Assembly: GCF_001279005.1 (NCBI RefSeq)
Contig: NZ_LGCN01000200.1
Location: forward strand, 1 to 64,000
Direction: 5' to 3'
Source of the DNA: Streptomyces caelestis
GTDB taxonomy: Bacteria > Actinomycetota > Actinomycetes > Streptomycetales > Streptomycetaceae
Length of the DNA: 64,000 bases
Positions 29,457 to 38,639 of this stretch are shown here, piece by piece (within the stretch, counting starts at the first letter, position 1; each line of letters starts with the position of its first letter). The position numbers were made by a program, and so were the translations under genes. The notes beneath the pieces are model-generated. The model saw nothing but the letters and a program-made list of their open reading frames with translations. It searched no databases and was not told where the DNA came from.

Positions 29457-30794
29457 GTGCTAGGAGAGTATCGGATCAGTGGGCGGCGCGCAGCGGAGAT
29501 TTCCGCGAGCATCGAGCGCGCGGTGGGAGACGGGGCGCTGCGGCCGGGTGAACCGCTGCCGCCCATGCGGGAGTTGGCGGAGCGGCTCGGGGTGAACCCG
29601 AACACCGTCGCCGCCGCGTACCGGACCCTGCGCGAGCGCGGGGTCATCGAGACCGCGGGCCGGCGGGGGAGCCGGGTGCGGTCCAAGCCGGCCACCACCG
29701 CGCGTGAGCTCATCCGGGTGGAGGTCCCGCCGGGCGTGCGGAACCTGTCCGAGGGCAACCCGGACCCCGCGCTGCTGCCCGCCCTGGCCGGGGCGTTCGC
29801 GGCGGCGGCCGAGGAGGGAGACCGGGAGCCGGTGCTGTACGGGCACGCGCCCGTGGAGCCCGAGCTGGCGCGGCTGGCGCGGGCCGGGCTGGACGCCGAC
29901 GGCGTTCCCGACGGGCCCGTCGCCGTCACCTCGGGCGCGCTGGACGCGATGGAGCGGGTGCTCATGGCGCACCTCAGACCCGGGGACGCGGTCGCGGTGG
30001 AGGATCCGGGGTGGGGGAGTCTGCTGGACCTGGTCCCGGCGCTGGGACTGAGGACCGTCCCCGTCGGGGTCGACGACGAGGGCCCTTCCCCCGACGACGT
30101 GCGCAAGGCGCTGGCGGGCGGGGCCCGGGCCCTGATCGTCACGGACCGGGCGCAGAACCCGACCGGCGCCGCGCTGAGCGCCGCACGCGCGCGTGCGCTG
30201 CGCACGGTGCTCGCCGACCACCCGGAGACGCTGCTCGTCGAGGACGACCACGGGCACCACATCGTCGACCTCCCGCTGCACGCCTTGGCGGGCACGACCC
30301 GCAGCTGGGCCTTCGTGCGCTCGGCGGCCAAGGCCTACGGCCCCGACCTGCGGCTCGCGGTGCTCACCGGGGACGCGGTCACCCTCGACCGGGTGCGCGG
30401 ACGGCAACGGCTCGGACCGGGCTGGGTCAGCAGGATCGTCCAGCGCGCGGTGGTGCGGCTGTGGAGCGAGGGCGCGGTGGACCCGGCGGCCGTGGCCGCG
30501 CGGTACGGGCGGCGCCGGGACGCGCTGATCGGGGAGCTGGCCCGGCGCGGGATCACGGCGCACGGGCGCAGCGGCATGAACGTATGGGTGCCGGTCCCCG
30601 ACGAGACCGGCGCCGTCGCCCGCCTGCTGCACGCCGGCTGGGCGGTGGCCCCCGGCGCCCGCTTCCGCCTGAGCGCGCCGCCGGGCATCCGCGTCACCGT
30701 CTCGACGCTCGCGGAGGGCGAGACCGAGCCCCTGGCCGAGACGATCGCGGCGGCGCTCGGCCCGGCCGGGGGACCGGTGCGGACGTATGCCTGA
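29457..30794 (+). CDS. MocR family regulator (GntR helix-turn-helix plus aminotransferase domain)
   Basis: 445 residues. Residues about 8-75 form a GntR winged helix (LPPMRELAERLGVNPNTVAAAYRTL). Residues about 95-440 form a fold-type I aminotransferase domain with VAVEDPGWG and the PLP-binding lysine in RSAAKAYGPDLRL. MocR proteins such as PdxR sense PLP or a PLP adduct and control adjacent genes. Divergence from a pyridoxamine-oxidase-family gene suggests a role in vitamin B6 homeostasis. GTG start, probably leaderless. Confidence 0.88.
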   Translation: MLGEYRISGRRAAEISASIERAVGDGALRPGEPLPPMRELAERLGVNPNTVAAAYRTLRERGVIETAGRRGSRVRSKPATTARELIRVEVPPGVRNLSEGNPDPALLPALAGAFAAAAEEGDREPVLYGHAPVEPELARLARAGLDADGVPDGPVAVTSGALDAMERVLMAHLRPGDAVAVEDPGWGSLLDLVPALGLRTVPVGVDDEGPSPDDVRKALAGGARALIVTDRAQNPTGAALSAARARALRTVLADHPETLLVEDDHGHHIVDLPLHALAGTTRSWAFVRSAAKAYGPDLRLAVLTGDAVTLDRVRGRQRLGPGWVSRIVQRAVVRLWSEGAVDPAAVAARYGRRRDALIGELARRGITAHGRSGMNVWVPVPDETGAVARLLHAGWAVAPGARFRLSAPPGIRVTVSTLAEGETEPLAETIAAALGPAGGPVRTYA

Positions 30795-31035
30795 GGCGGG
30801 GCGGGTCTCCGGGGTGGTGCGGGTGAGGGCTGGGCGGGGGCATTTCACAGCCCGGCGTCGGCGGGGTGCCTCCCCCGCTCTCGGCTTCTCCCCCGCTCCC
30901 GGCTCCCTCGAGCGGAAGGACCCCCATGAGCGGGAGGATTCCCATCGCCCACCCGTGCCGCCCTGGGGTTGCCTCCCCCGTGGGAAGCGCGACCGCCCGC
31001 AGCCACGCGGGTCGCCCATCATGCCGCTGCCGGGG

Positions 31036-31983
31036 CTACGCCGGCTTCTTCGGCCTCACCTGGGTGAGTGCCGCACCCGCCAGGACGATCGCCGCGCCCA
31101 CCGGTGTCGACCAGGTCAGCGTTTCGCCGAGGAGGACGATGCCTGCCGCGGCGGCGATCACCGGGACGAAGTAGGTGACCATCTGACCGGTCGTCGGGCC
31201 GACCTCGGCGACCAGGCCGTACTGGATCAGTACGGCCAGCCCCGTGCCCAGCATGCCCAACGCGGCGATCGCCAGCAGCGGGCCGACGGCGAAGCGGGTC
31301 GGCGGGGTGGTGAACAGCGGAGTGACGACGGCCAGTTGGACCGTGGCCAGCAGCAGCTGGCCGCCGGTCAGGGACAGGTTCGAGTGGCTGCTGCCCGCCA
31401 GGGTGCGGCGGACGTAGATCCAGCCGACGGGGTAACTCAGCGAGGCCAGCAGGGCCAGCGTCGTGCCGCGTGCGTCCAGTCCCTCGAAGCCCTGCCAGGC
31501 GCCCAGCACGGTCAGCACCCCGAGGAAACCGACGCCGAGCCCCGCCACCCGCACCCGGGTCGGCCGGTCCTCGGACAGCGCCACCAGCGACAGGGCCATG
31601 CCCCACAGCGGCGAGGTCGCGTTGCAGATGCCGGCCAGCGTGGACGGGATGGTCAGCTCCGCGAAGGCGAACAGCGAGAACGGCAGGGCGTTCAGCAGGA
31701 ACCCCGCGACCGCGAGATGACCCCAGGTGCGCGCACCGCGCGGCAGCCCCTCCCGCCGCACCACCATCGCCACCGCCAGGACGGCGGTGCCGAAGGCCAG
31801 CCGGCCGAGGGTGACCTGGAAGGGCGCGTAGCCCTGGGTGCCGACCTTGATGAGGAGGAAACTGAATCCCCAGATCAGGGAGAGCGCGCCGAAACGCAGC
31901 CGCCAGTCCAGGCGGGGGCGGGTACGTTCCGGGGCGGGGCCGGTCGGGGCCGGCGTGGTGGTGGTCGCGGTGACGCTGCTCAT
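31036..31983 (-). CDS. EamA/DMT family exporter
   Basis: 315 residues from ATG 31983, ten transmembrane helices in two EamA repeats (SLIWGFSFLLIKVGTQGYAPF at the start, GIVLLGETLTWSTPVGAAIVL near the end). It is divergent from a LysR regulator with a clear inverted repeat between them, the usual arrangement for a LysR-controlled exporter. The substrate is not indicated. Confidence 0.9.
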   Translation of the reverse strand: MSSVTATTTTPAPTGPAPERTRPRLDWRLRFGALSLIWGFSFLLIKVGTQGYAPFQVTLGRLAFGTAVLAVAMVVRREGLPRGARTWGHLAVAGFLLNALPFSLFAFAELTIPSTLAGICNATSPLWGMALSLVALSEDRPTRVRVAGLGVGFLGVLTVLGAWQGFEGLDARGTTLALLASLSYPVGWIYVRRTLAGSSHSNLSLTGGQLLLATVQLAVVTPLFTTPPTRFAVGPLLAIAALGMLGTGLAVLIQYGLVAEVGPTTGQMVTYFVPVIAAAAGIVLLGETLTWSTPVGAAIVLAGAALTQVRPKKPA

Positions 31984-32021
31984 GGACGCAACGATGCGGG
32001 ACGTCCATCGCGTAGCACAAT

Positions 32022-32051
32022 CGAGATTTCGCACGTGGTATCTCGTAGCAT
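32022..32051. promoter_or_regulatory. LysR-type operator and leaderless -10 box
   Basis: CGAGAT-N12-ATCTCG (32022-32045) is an inverted repeat of the T-N11-A class in the gap between the EamA and LysR genes. TAGCAT (32046-32051) follows and lies seven bases before the LysR ATG, indicating a leaderless mRNA whose promoter would be covered by the regulator. Confidence 0.65.
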
Positions 32052-32058
32052 CGCTTAC

Positions 32059-32976
32059 ATGTTGAACCTGGAGCGCCTGCGCACCCTCGACGCCCTCGCC
32101 CGGCACGGCTCGGTCAGCGGCGCGGCCGAGGGTCTGCACATCACGACCTCGGCCGTCTCGCAGCAGCTGTCCAAGCTGGAGCGCGAGGTCGGTCAGCGGC
32201 TGCTGGCCAAGAACGGGCGCGGGGTCCGGCTCACGGACGCGGGCCGGCTGCTGGCCGAGCACGCGGCGCGCATCCTCTCCCAGGTCGAGCTCGCCCAGTC
32301 CGACCTGGAGGCGCAGCGCGGACAGGTCGCCGGTGAGCTGCGGGTCTCGGCGTTCCCGACCGCCGCGCGGGGGCTGTTCCCGGTGGCCCTGCGGGACCTG
32401 CGCGAGCGGCATCCCGCGCTGCGCGTGCGCTCCCGCGAGCAGGAGCCGGAGCAGGGCGTCCGGGGAGTGGTGCGCGGGGACCTCGACCTCGCGGTGCTGC
32501 TCGACTGGTACAACAAGCCGATGCCGCTGCCCGACGGCCTGGTCAAGGCGCCCCTGCTGGACGACCCGGCCGATGTGGCGCTGCCGGCCGGCCACCGGTT
32601 CGCCGGCCGCGACGAGGTGGACCTCGCCGACTTCGCCGAGGACGAGTGGATCACCTGGGGCGAGGGCGAGTTCTGCCACGAGTGGCTGATGTTCACCCTG
32701 CGCTCCAAGGGCATCGAGCCGATCATCGGCCACCGCGCCGCCGAGAGCCACACCCAGCTCGGCCTGGTCGCCGCGGGTCTCGGCGTCTGCATCGCCCCGC
32801 TGCTCGGCCGCGACCCGCTGCCCGACGGGGTGGTGACCGTCCCGCTCCGGCAGCGCGTACGACGGCAGGTCTTCGTCGTCTGGCGCGCGGACGCCGACCG
32901 CCGCCCGTCGATCCGGGCGGCGGTGCAGGCCCTGCGGGCGGCGGGGGAGCGGGTAGGGGAGGGCGTGGAGGACTAG
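32059..32976 (+). CDS. LysR family transcriptional regulator
   Basis: 305 residues. The N-terminal helix-turn-helix (LNLERLRTLDALARHGSVSGAAEGL, then TTSAVSQQLSKLE) is typical, followed by a substrate-binding domain with LPAGHRFAGRDEVDLADFAEDEWI. Divergent from the EamA exporter, which it probably regulates. The TAG stop shares four bases (CTAG, 32973-32976) with the stop of the convergent gene. Confidence 0.92.
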   Translation: MLNLERLRTLDALARHGSVSGAAEGLHITTSAVSQQLSKLEREVGQRLLAKNGRGVRLTDAGRLLAEHAARILSQVELAQSDLEAQRGQVAGELRVSAFPTAARGLFPVALRDLRERHPALRVRSREQEPEQGVRGVVRGDLDLAVLLDWYNKPMPLPDGLVKAPLLDDPADVALPAGHRFAGRDEVDLADFAEDEWITWGEGEFCHEWLMFTLRSKGIEPIIGHRAAESHTQLGLVAAGLGVCIAPLLGRDPLPDGVVTVPLRQRVRRQVFVVWRADADRRPSIRAAVQALRAAGERVGEGVED

Positions 32977-33443
32977 GACAGCGTCGACAGCTTCCTGAAG
33001 TCCCAGGACACGGTCTTCTCCGGGGTCAGGCGCAGCCAGGCGTGCCGGCCGTCGTGGGGCATCTCGTCCAGGCCGAAGTTCTTGCGGGCGAACAAGGTCT
33101 CCGGAACGTCGAGTTCCGCGCGCAGTTCGCCGGTGCGCGGGATCTCGCCCACGAACTCCACCCGCCCGGACAGCTCCGCGCCGCGCAGTTCGTCGTACTC
33201 CTCGCCCGTGTCGACCACGATCGCCACCCGCGGGTCCCGCCGCAGATCCGCCCAGCGCCTGCTGCGCACCACGGAGTACAGCCACAGCGAGGTGCCGTCC
33301 CAGGCGAACCAGAGCGTGCTGACGTGCGGTGCGCCGTCGGCGGACACCGTGGCGACCCGGCAGGTGCGCTGGACGGTGAGGAAATCGTCCAGTTCACCGG
33401 GCGTCATCATGATCTTCCTGCCCCGGCGCTGCGTGGCGGTCAT
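32973..33443 (-). CDS. pyridoxamine 5'-phosphate oxidase family protein (F420/FMN split barrel)
   Basis: 156 residues from ATG 33443 with AAGGGG upstream. Split-barrel flavin-binding fold, seen in ELDDFLTVQRTCRVATVSADG, STLWFAWDG and RRDPRVAIVVDTGEEYDELRG. In actinobacteria most proteins of this family use F420 or FMN to reduce or bind small molecules. It may be co-transcribed with nothing; the Rieske gene ends 41 bases upstream on the same strand. Confidence 0.87.
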   Translation of the reverse strand: MTATQRRGRKIMMTPGELDDFLTVQRTCRVATVSADGAPHVSTLWFAWDGTSLWLYSVVRSRRWADLRRDPRVAIVVDTGEEYDELRGAELSGRVEFVGEIPRTGELRAELDVPETLFARKNFGLDEMPHDGRHAWLRLTPEKTVSWDFRKLSTLS

Positions 33444-33484
33444 ACGGCCCCTTCGTCTCTCGTGTCGTGCCCGGCGCCGGCGGC

Positions 33485-33982
33485 TCAGGCGAGGGTGATC
33501 GAGTCCCCGCTCACCGTGATCTCCACGGCGGGCAGCGGCTTGGTCGCCGGGCCGCTCTGCACACTGCCGTCGGTGATGGAGAAGTTGCTGTTGTGGCAGG
33601 GACAGTTGATGACCCCGTCGGCGATGCTCTTCACCGCGCACCCCTGGTGGGTGCAGGTCGCCGAGAACGCCTTGAACTCGCCCGCCGTCGGCTGGGTGAC
33701 GACCACTTTACGGTCGGCGAAGACCTTTCCACCGCCCTCGGGGATGTCGGCGGTCGAGGCGAGCGGATCGGCCCCGGCGTTCTCGCCGCCGCCCGATCCT
33801 CCGCCGTTCGTGCCGCCGTCCGACGGGCCGCCGGCGGAGCCGGCGTCCGCGGAGGAGCCCGACGCGGCGTCGTCGGAGCCTCCGCACGCGGTCAGTGCGA
33901 CGGCGAGGCCCGCCGCTCCGGCCGCCGCCACGACGGTTCGACGGGCGGGCCCCGCTGCGGACGTGAACGATGCGCTGGTCAT
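33485..33982 (-). CDS. Rieske 2Fe-2S lipoprotein
   Basis: 165 residues from ATG 33982 (GGAAGG upstream). The N-terminus carries an RR motif and hydrophobic stretch ending in the lipobox LTAC, so it is probably exported by Tat as a lipoprotein. A Gly/Ser-rich linker follows, then a Rieske domain with both cluster-binding motifs, CTHQGC and CPCHNSNF. It resembles the small quinol-oxidase-like Rieske proteins of Streptomyces; its electron partner is not encoded nearby. Confidence 0.9.
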   Translation of the reverse strand: MTSASFTSAAGPARRTVVAAAGAAGLAVALTACGGSDDAASGSSADAGSAGGPSDGGTNGGGSGGGENAGADPLASTADIPEGGGKVFADRKVVVTQPTAGEFKAFSATCTHQGCAVKSIADGVINCPCHNSNFSITDGSVQSGPATKPLPAVEITVSGDSITLA

Positions 33983-34290
33983 ACCGGTGTTCCTTCCGGG
34001 GAGGTGTGATCTGTCGAGAGGTACGGCCAGCGGGCCCACACCGTTCATGCGATGCCGAGAGCCTGGCCCGTCCGCGGTCGGACGGGCGTAGCACACGGCT
34101 GTCGTTTCGCTGTCGGCCTCGGGCCGTCCCGCCCGGGCCGCCTCCGACGTGCGGTGACGCGCCAGGAGCCCGGGGCGGTGCTCGAGGAGGTCATCGCGCC
34201 CCGTCTCGTCACGCCCCGCGTGAGGGCGGATCGCGACCGGGACTGAGCACGGCACCACCCTCGACGCGGCGACCCCGGTACGGAGGCGGG

Positions 34291-34962
34291 TCACCGCCGT
34301 GGCGTATCGACCGCGGTGCCGGTTTCGGGGCGGAGGAGATTCGTGACGTCGACGACACCGTCGACGCTCTCGGACAGGCGTACCGCGATGGGGATGAGGC
34401 TCTCCTGCGGCACGGTGCCGCTGAGCGTCACCCGGCCGTCGGTGACCTGGACGACGACCGTGCCGGGAGTCAGGCCGAGGGTGCGGGTCAGGATGTCCGT
34501 CGTGATCTCCTCACCGATCGTGAGGTCTCGCCGCAGGAAGACACGCAGCAGGTCGGCACGGCTGACGATGCCCACCAGCCGGCCGGCGTCGTCGACGACG
34601 GGCAGCCGTTTGACGTGGTGGCGGGCCATGGCACGGGCTGCCTCCACGACCGACCACTGGGGCCGGGCCACGACGGCGGGGCCGGTCATCAGCTCCTCGG
34701 CGGTCAGCGCGTGGGCCTTGGTGCGTTCCGCGGGCGACGGGTGGGCGGCGGCCAGATGGCCGCCCGGATCCGCCTGGCTCTCCTGTTTCCGTAGCAGGTC
34801 CGCCTCCGACACCACGCCGACCGGGCGGTCCTGGCCGTCGACGACGGGTACCGCGGTGATGTCGTGATGCGCGAGGCGCTCGGCGATGTCCTTGAAGCCC
34901 GTGTCCTGCCGCACACTCACGACTGCCGAGGTCATGAGGTCTCCGACCAGGCGATGCAGCAT
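34291..34962 (-). CDS. CBS domain pair plus BON domain protein
   Basis: 223 residues from ATG 34962 with GAGGG upstream. Two CBS repeats (VGDLMTSAVVSVRQDTGFK, then LMTGPAVVARPQWSVVEAA) are followed by a BON domain (DLTIGEEITTDILTRTLGL, VQVTDGRVTLSGTVPQES). CBS pairs bind adenine nucleotides and BON domains bind membranes or phospholipids. Such proteins are typical of actinobacterial stress or dormancy clusters with universal stress proteins, as here. Confidence 0.9.
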   Translation of the reverse strand: MLHRLVGDLMTSAVVSVRQDTGFKDIAERLAHHDITAVPVVDGQDRPVGVVSEADLLRKQESQADPGGHLAAAHPSPAERTKAHALTAEELMTGPAVVARPQWSVVEAARAMARHHVKRLPVVDDAGRLVGIVSRADLLRVFLRRDLTIGEEITTDILTRTLGLTPGTVVVQVTDGRVTLSGTVPQESLIPIAVRLSESVDGVVDVTNLLRPETGTAVDTPRR

Positions 34963-35288
34963 GTCCCGTTCCCTCCTCGGACGCTCGCGGCAAGGTCCTC
35001 TCTCCACTGTCCGCCCTTCGGGGAGCGCCCGCACCGCCGGCGCGTCCGGCCGGCCCTGCCCGTCCGCCCGAGCGGGCGGCACGGTTCACCGGCCGGGACC
35101 GCCTCGCCGAGGCGAAGGCCTGGCGTTCGGCTTCCGGGCCGGGAACGGGTGACGGTTCGGGGAACCGGGATCCGTCCGGCGATCCTGCGTGCGACAGCTC
35201 CTCGCCGAGGGCCTGGCACAGGTCGACGGGGAACACCGGCAAGCCGCGGAGTGCGGGGGCGCCGACGGGAAACCCCGGCTGAACCGGA
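34963..35288. other. intergenic stretch, nothing recognised
   Basis: 326 bases between two minus-strand genes. I see no gene, hairpin terminator or repeat that can be supported. Confidence 0.5.
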
Positions 35289-36824
35289 TCACCGTTCCGT
35301 GCGCCGCGCGGCCACGCTGTCGCTGTCGTGCTGATCGCCCTGGTACAGCCGGTCGAGGTCGACGAGCACCACCTGCCCGTCGGCTTCGGCCGCACGGAGC
35401 GAGGGAGTGAAGCCGACGCCGCTGTAGCAGGCGGGGCGGGTGTGGGTGACGTCCTCGCCGCGGGCGGCGAGCAGCGTGAGGAGACGACGGATGTGTTCCA
35501 GGTGGCGCAGGTCCATGACCCTGTCCCAGCGTGCCAGCCCCACCGACAGCAGAGGCTTGGAACGGGCGTCCGCCCGGCCGCGTACGACCACTTCGGCTTC
35601 CAGGTCCGGACCGGCGCGTTGCTCCGGGTCGGAGAGCGAGCCGTGGGCCACCGTCGCGGGACGCGCGCCGAAGACGGCCTGGCCGGCGTGGTCCATGACC
35701 CAGTCCCGGCAGATCTGTGCGAAGTGGGGGCCGGCCACCGCGGAGTCGAAGACGGGACGCGCGCGACGCCAGACCTCGACGGAGTCCTGCTGTTCCAGCG
35801 CCGAGCGGTGGGGCCAGACGGCCGCGTGCTCGAAGGCGAGCAGGGGCTCCGCGATACGCAGCCGGACCAGGTGCGGCCGGAACGCGTCGGGCGTGCCGTA
35901 CAGAAGGCCGTTCGTCTGCAGGAGCGTCAGACAGTGCGAGGCGTCGGTGAGCGGCGTGCCGAGACACTCGGCGATCTCGCCCTGGGTCCGGCAGCCCGTG
36001 GCGATGGCGGTGAGCGCGGAGTGGCACAGCGCGCGGTCCCAGTGGTCGGTCTCCTCCTGCAGCAGGTGATGTGACTCCAGGAACAAGGGGGTCCGGGGGT
36101 TGAGGACGGTTCGGCAGACCCAGGCGTCGAAGTCGTCCGCCCTGCTGGGGGCGTCGCCCGCGACGTAGTGCCGGTAGGCGGGGGTTCCGCCCACGACGGC
36201 GTGGACCAGCAGGGCGAGGCGGGGGTCGTCGATGTGCCAGAACCGTGCGGACTGCCGGAAGTCCAGCGGGCGGAGGGTGAGTTCCAGGTCGGCCAGTCCG
36301 TGCAGCGGTGCGGCCGCGCCGAACAGCCGGTGCATCACGGGCAGGGAACTGCCGCTGAGCAGCAGGCGGGTACGGTTGTCCCGCCCCGTCTCGCGCAGCC
36401 GCCGGTAGGCGCCGTGGATGACGGAGGGGAGCTCGGGGCTCTGCCGTACCAGATCGGGGAACTCGTCGATGACGACCGGTACGGGTCGCCCCCGCTCACC
36501 CAGCGCGAGCAGCGCGTCGACGACGTCCTCCCATCCGGTCCGGTGAGGGGGTGGCGCCTCGCCCGTGTACCGGGCGAGCTCGTCGCCGAGGCGGCGCAGG
36601 GACTCGGCCCGGGCTGCCTGCTGCGCCCCGAAGCAGAAGCCGCCCAGGGCGGCGGTGAGTTCCTTCAGGAGGTGCGTCTTTCCCTGCCGCAGCCGCCCCG
36701 ACACGACACCGAGTCCGGCACCGGGCCGGGCGTCACAGGTGAACGCGACGAGCGCGTCCCACTCGGCGTCGCGGTCGAAGACCGTCTCCGGCTTCACGGG
36801 GCGGGAAATCTCGGGCGGCGACAC
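35289..36824 (-). CDS. archaeal-type AAA ATPase with DUF234-like C-terminus
   Basis: 511 residues from GTG 36824 (GGGGAG upstream). Walker A is G43-RLRQ-G48-K49-T50, and Walker B is VVIDE (D120, E121). A winged-helix part follows (TAIATGCRTQGEIAECLGT), then a DUF234-like region that looks nuclease-related (DLEAEVVVRGRADA...LLSVGLARWD). These ATPases are scattered, often mobile-looking singletons of unknown function. No partner gene lies next to it; the flanking genes are stress-related. Confidence 0.85.
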   Translation of the reverse strand: MSPPEISRPVKPETVFDRDAEWDALVAFTCDARPGAGLGVVSGRLRQGKTHLLKELTAALGGFCFGAQQAARAESLRRLGDELARYTGEAPPPHRTGWEDVVDALLALGERGRPVPVVIDEFPDLVRQSPELPSVIHGAYRRLRETGRDNRTRLLLSGSSLPVMHRLFGAAAPLHGLADLELTLRPLDFRQSARFWHIDDPRLALLVHAVVGGTPAYRHYVAGDAPSRADDFDAWVCRTVLNPRTPLFLESHHLLQEETDHWDRALCHSALTAIATGCRTQGEIAECLGTPLTDASHCLTLLQTNGLLYGTPDAFRPHLVRLRIAEPLLAFEHAAVWPHRSALEQQDSVEVWRRARPVFDSAVAGPHFAQICRDWVMDHAGQAVFGARPATVAHGSLSDPEQRAGPDLEAEVVVRGRADARSKPLLSVGLARWDRVMDLRHLEHIRRLLTLLAARGEDVTHTRPACYSGVGFTPSLRAAEADGQVVLVDLDRLYQGDQHDSDSVAARRTER

Positions 36825-37140
36825 GGCTGCTCCCCTCGCTCGGCAGCGCTCCTGTCACCAGTACAACCTCGAATTCCGGACGCCGCGACACGCGCGGACA
36901 CGCACGCGACGGTTGCCGCGTTCCGCCGTCGGTCCGGCCCGCGGACCTTCCCCGCGGATCCGGGTGCGCGTGCCCCGATCCCCGTGCGCGGGCGGGGCGC
37001 TGCCCGGCGCGCGGAGTCAGCGGCCGGGAGGTCTACTGGAAGGGCGGAGGGGGTGGGAGGGCTGCCGTACACGGTGGCCGGGTGCGGAGGAGGACCGGTT
37101 CGGAGCCGGCGCGAACGGGCCACCGTGATGAGGAGCGATC
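36825..37140. other. intergenic stretch, nothing recognised
   Basis: 316 bases upstream of the divergent ATPase and USP-side genes. No convincing small gene or promoter pair was found. Confidence 0.45.
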
Positions 37141-37400
37141 GTGGAGCCGACCTTTCTCGACCCTGTGGACGCCGGGCCGGGGCCCTGTGCCCGCGCCTGC
37201 GTGGACACCTCGCGTGACGTCCCCGCCCCGGAGGCGGCGATCGATCCGCGGCGCCGGCGTCGGCGTGAGGACCTGACCCGGCAGGGGGCGGACGTACACC
37301 GACCGCACCGACACCGGGGTACACGCGTGAGCCCGCGTCGCCCGGCCGGAGTCGCGGCGGTGGGCTCCGTCCGGTCCCGTGAGGAGCTGGTGGGGTATGC
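37141..37400 (+). pseudogene. N-terminal remnant of a baeRF/Rv2629-like protein
   Basis: From GTG 37141 the frame reads MEPTFLDPVDAGPGPCARAC and then VDTSRDV and REDLTRQGADV, which I recognise as the start of the roughly 370-residue bacterial eRF1-like (baeRF, Rv2629-type) proteins found in actinobacterial dormancy clusters. Only the first 60 or so residues remain; the rest is missing and the USP gene follows directly. A truncated, non-functional copy is the best reading. Confidence 0.55.
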
Positions 37401-38281
37401 CTGAGGGGCCGGTGGTGGTGGGGACGGACGGTTCGGCCGGAGCGGCACGCGCCGTGCTGTGGGCGGCGCAGGAGGCCGCCCTACGGCACCAGCCCCTGCA
37501 CATCGTGTGCGCCGTGGACCTCGACCTGGCGGAACGCCTGGGCGCCGACACCGCGCGGCGGGTGCGTGAGGCGGCCCGGTCCCTGCTGGCCGAGGCGGCG
37601 GCCGCGGCTTCCGGCAGGGTGCCCGGCCTGGCGGTCTCCACGGAGGTCGGCCGGGAGCCCGCGGGCGACGACCTGCTGCGGGCGGCCGCGGCTACGGCTC
37701 CGCGAGCACCGGGTGTGACGACGGCCGAGGCGACGATCGTCGTGGGGTCCCGCGGGCTGGGTGGTTTCTCCACGCTGCTGCTGGGCTCGGTCGGTCTGAC
37801 GGTTGCCGGACGGGCCAGGTGCCCGGTGGTCGTCGTGCGTGGTACGGAGCGGCCGTCGAGCGGGGTGGTCGTGGTGGGTGTCCGGGACGAAGGGGACCTG
37901 GAGTCGGTGCGCTTCGCCGGGGAGACCGCCAGGCGGCACAAGGCGTCGCTGCGGCTGCTGAGTACGTGGACCTACCTCCAGTACGTCGCGAGCATGGCGC
38001 CCCTGGCCGACGTGGTGCGGGTGGCCGTGGAGGCGGAGGCGGCGGCGAGCACCCGCATGCTCGGCTCCGTCCGGGAGGAGTTCCCGGACCTGGAGGTGAG
38101 CGAAGAGGTGGTGCGGGTCCCCTCACCGGCCGGCGAACTGGTCGCGGCGTCCCTGCGCGCGGATCTCGTCGTGATGGGCGCACGCAGGACCGCGCACCAC
38201 GTCGGCCGCGGGCCGGGCCGGGTCACGCACGCCGTTCTGCAGCACGCGCACTGCCCCGTGGCCGTCGTCCCCCACGAGTGA
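37397..38281 (+). CDS. universal stress protein, tandem USP domains
   Basis: 294 residues from ATG 37397. Two USP domains: the first starts PVVVGTDGSAGAARAVLWAA and ends with the ATP-binding VVGSRGLGGFSTLLLGSVGL; the second (from about residue 155) ends VVMGARRTAHHVGRGPGRV. The first domain has the full G-x2-G-x9-G(S/T) nucleotide loop, while the second is degenerate. Probably part of a hypoxia or stress response, in line with the neighbouring CBS, PRT and remnant genes. Confidence 0.9.
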   Translation: MPEGPVVVGTDGSAGAARAVLWAAQEAALRHQPLHIVCAVDLDLAERLGADTARRVREAARSLLAEAAAAASGRVPGLAVSTEVGREPAGDDLLRAAAATAPRAPGVTTAEATIVVGSRGLGGFSTLLLGSVGLTVAGRARCPVVVVRGTERPSSGVVVVGVRDEGDLESVRFAGETARRHKASLRLLSTWTYLQYVASMAPLADVVRVAVEAEAAASTRMLGSVREEFPDLEVSEEVVRVPSPAGELVAASLRADLVVMGARRTAHHVGRGPGRVTHAVLQHAHCPVAVVPHE

Positions 38282-38477
38282 CCTCTGCCGCTCGCCGTCG
38301 GCGGCCGGGAACCGCTCGATCGACGTCGTACGGCCGGGCGACGCCCGCGCCCCGGTCGGCGGGGGCGGCCACCGGCGTCACCGGATTGCGGCAGGCCGCG
38401 GCCGGGGTGACGCTGGGACGGTGGTTCGACATGCACCAGTGGTCGTGCATCCCCCGGGACCGGATGGCGGACGGCAC

Positions 38478-38639
38478 GTGACGATTCGCGGTGAGCAGGT
38501 GGGTACGGCCTATCACCTGCTCGACGTTCTGGAGTTCCTGCGTCGCACCGGCCTGCCGGAGGCGCACGAGGGAATCGATGATCCCCACCTGGTCGAGTGG
38601 CGCGGTGGCGACTCCAGAAGGTGGCGTGAAGAGCCGTAG
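38478..38639 (+). CDS. putative small protein
   Basis: 53 residues from GTG 38478: TIRGEQVGTAYHLLDVLEF followed by LRRTGLPEAHEGIDDPHLVEWRGG. The composition is protein-like and the sequence seems familiar from small proteins beside Streptomyces stress genes, but I cannot name it. The ribosome site is weak (GGCGGA). It lies at the left edge of a stretch of gene remnants and might itself be a fragment. Confidence 0.4.
   Translation: MTIRGEQVGTAYHLLDVLEFLRRTGLPEAHEGIDDPHLVEWRGGDSRRWREEP

Noticed and set aside
30868..30944. Pyrimidine-rich CTCCCCCGCTC repeats
   Set aside because: They look like short repeats common in Streptomyces intergenic regions; without a genome comparison I could not support a mobile element.
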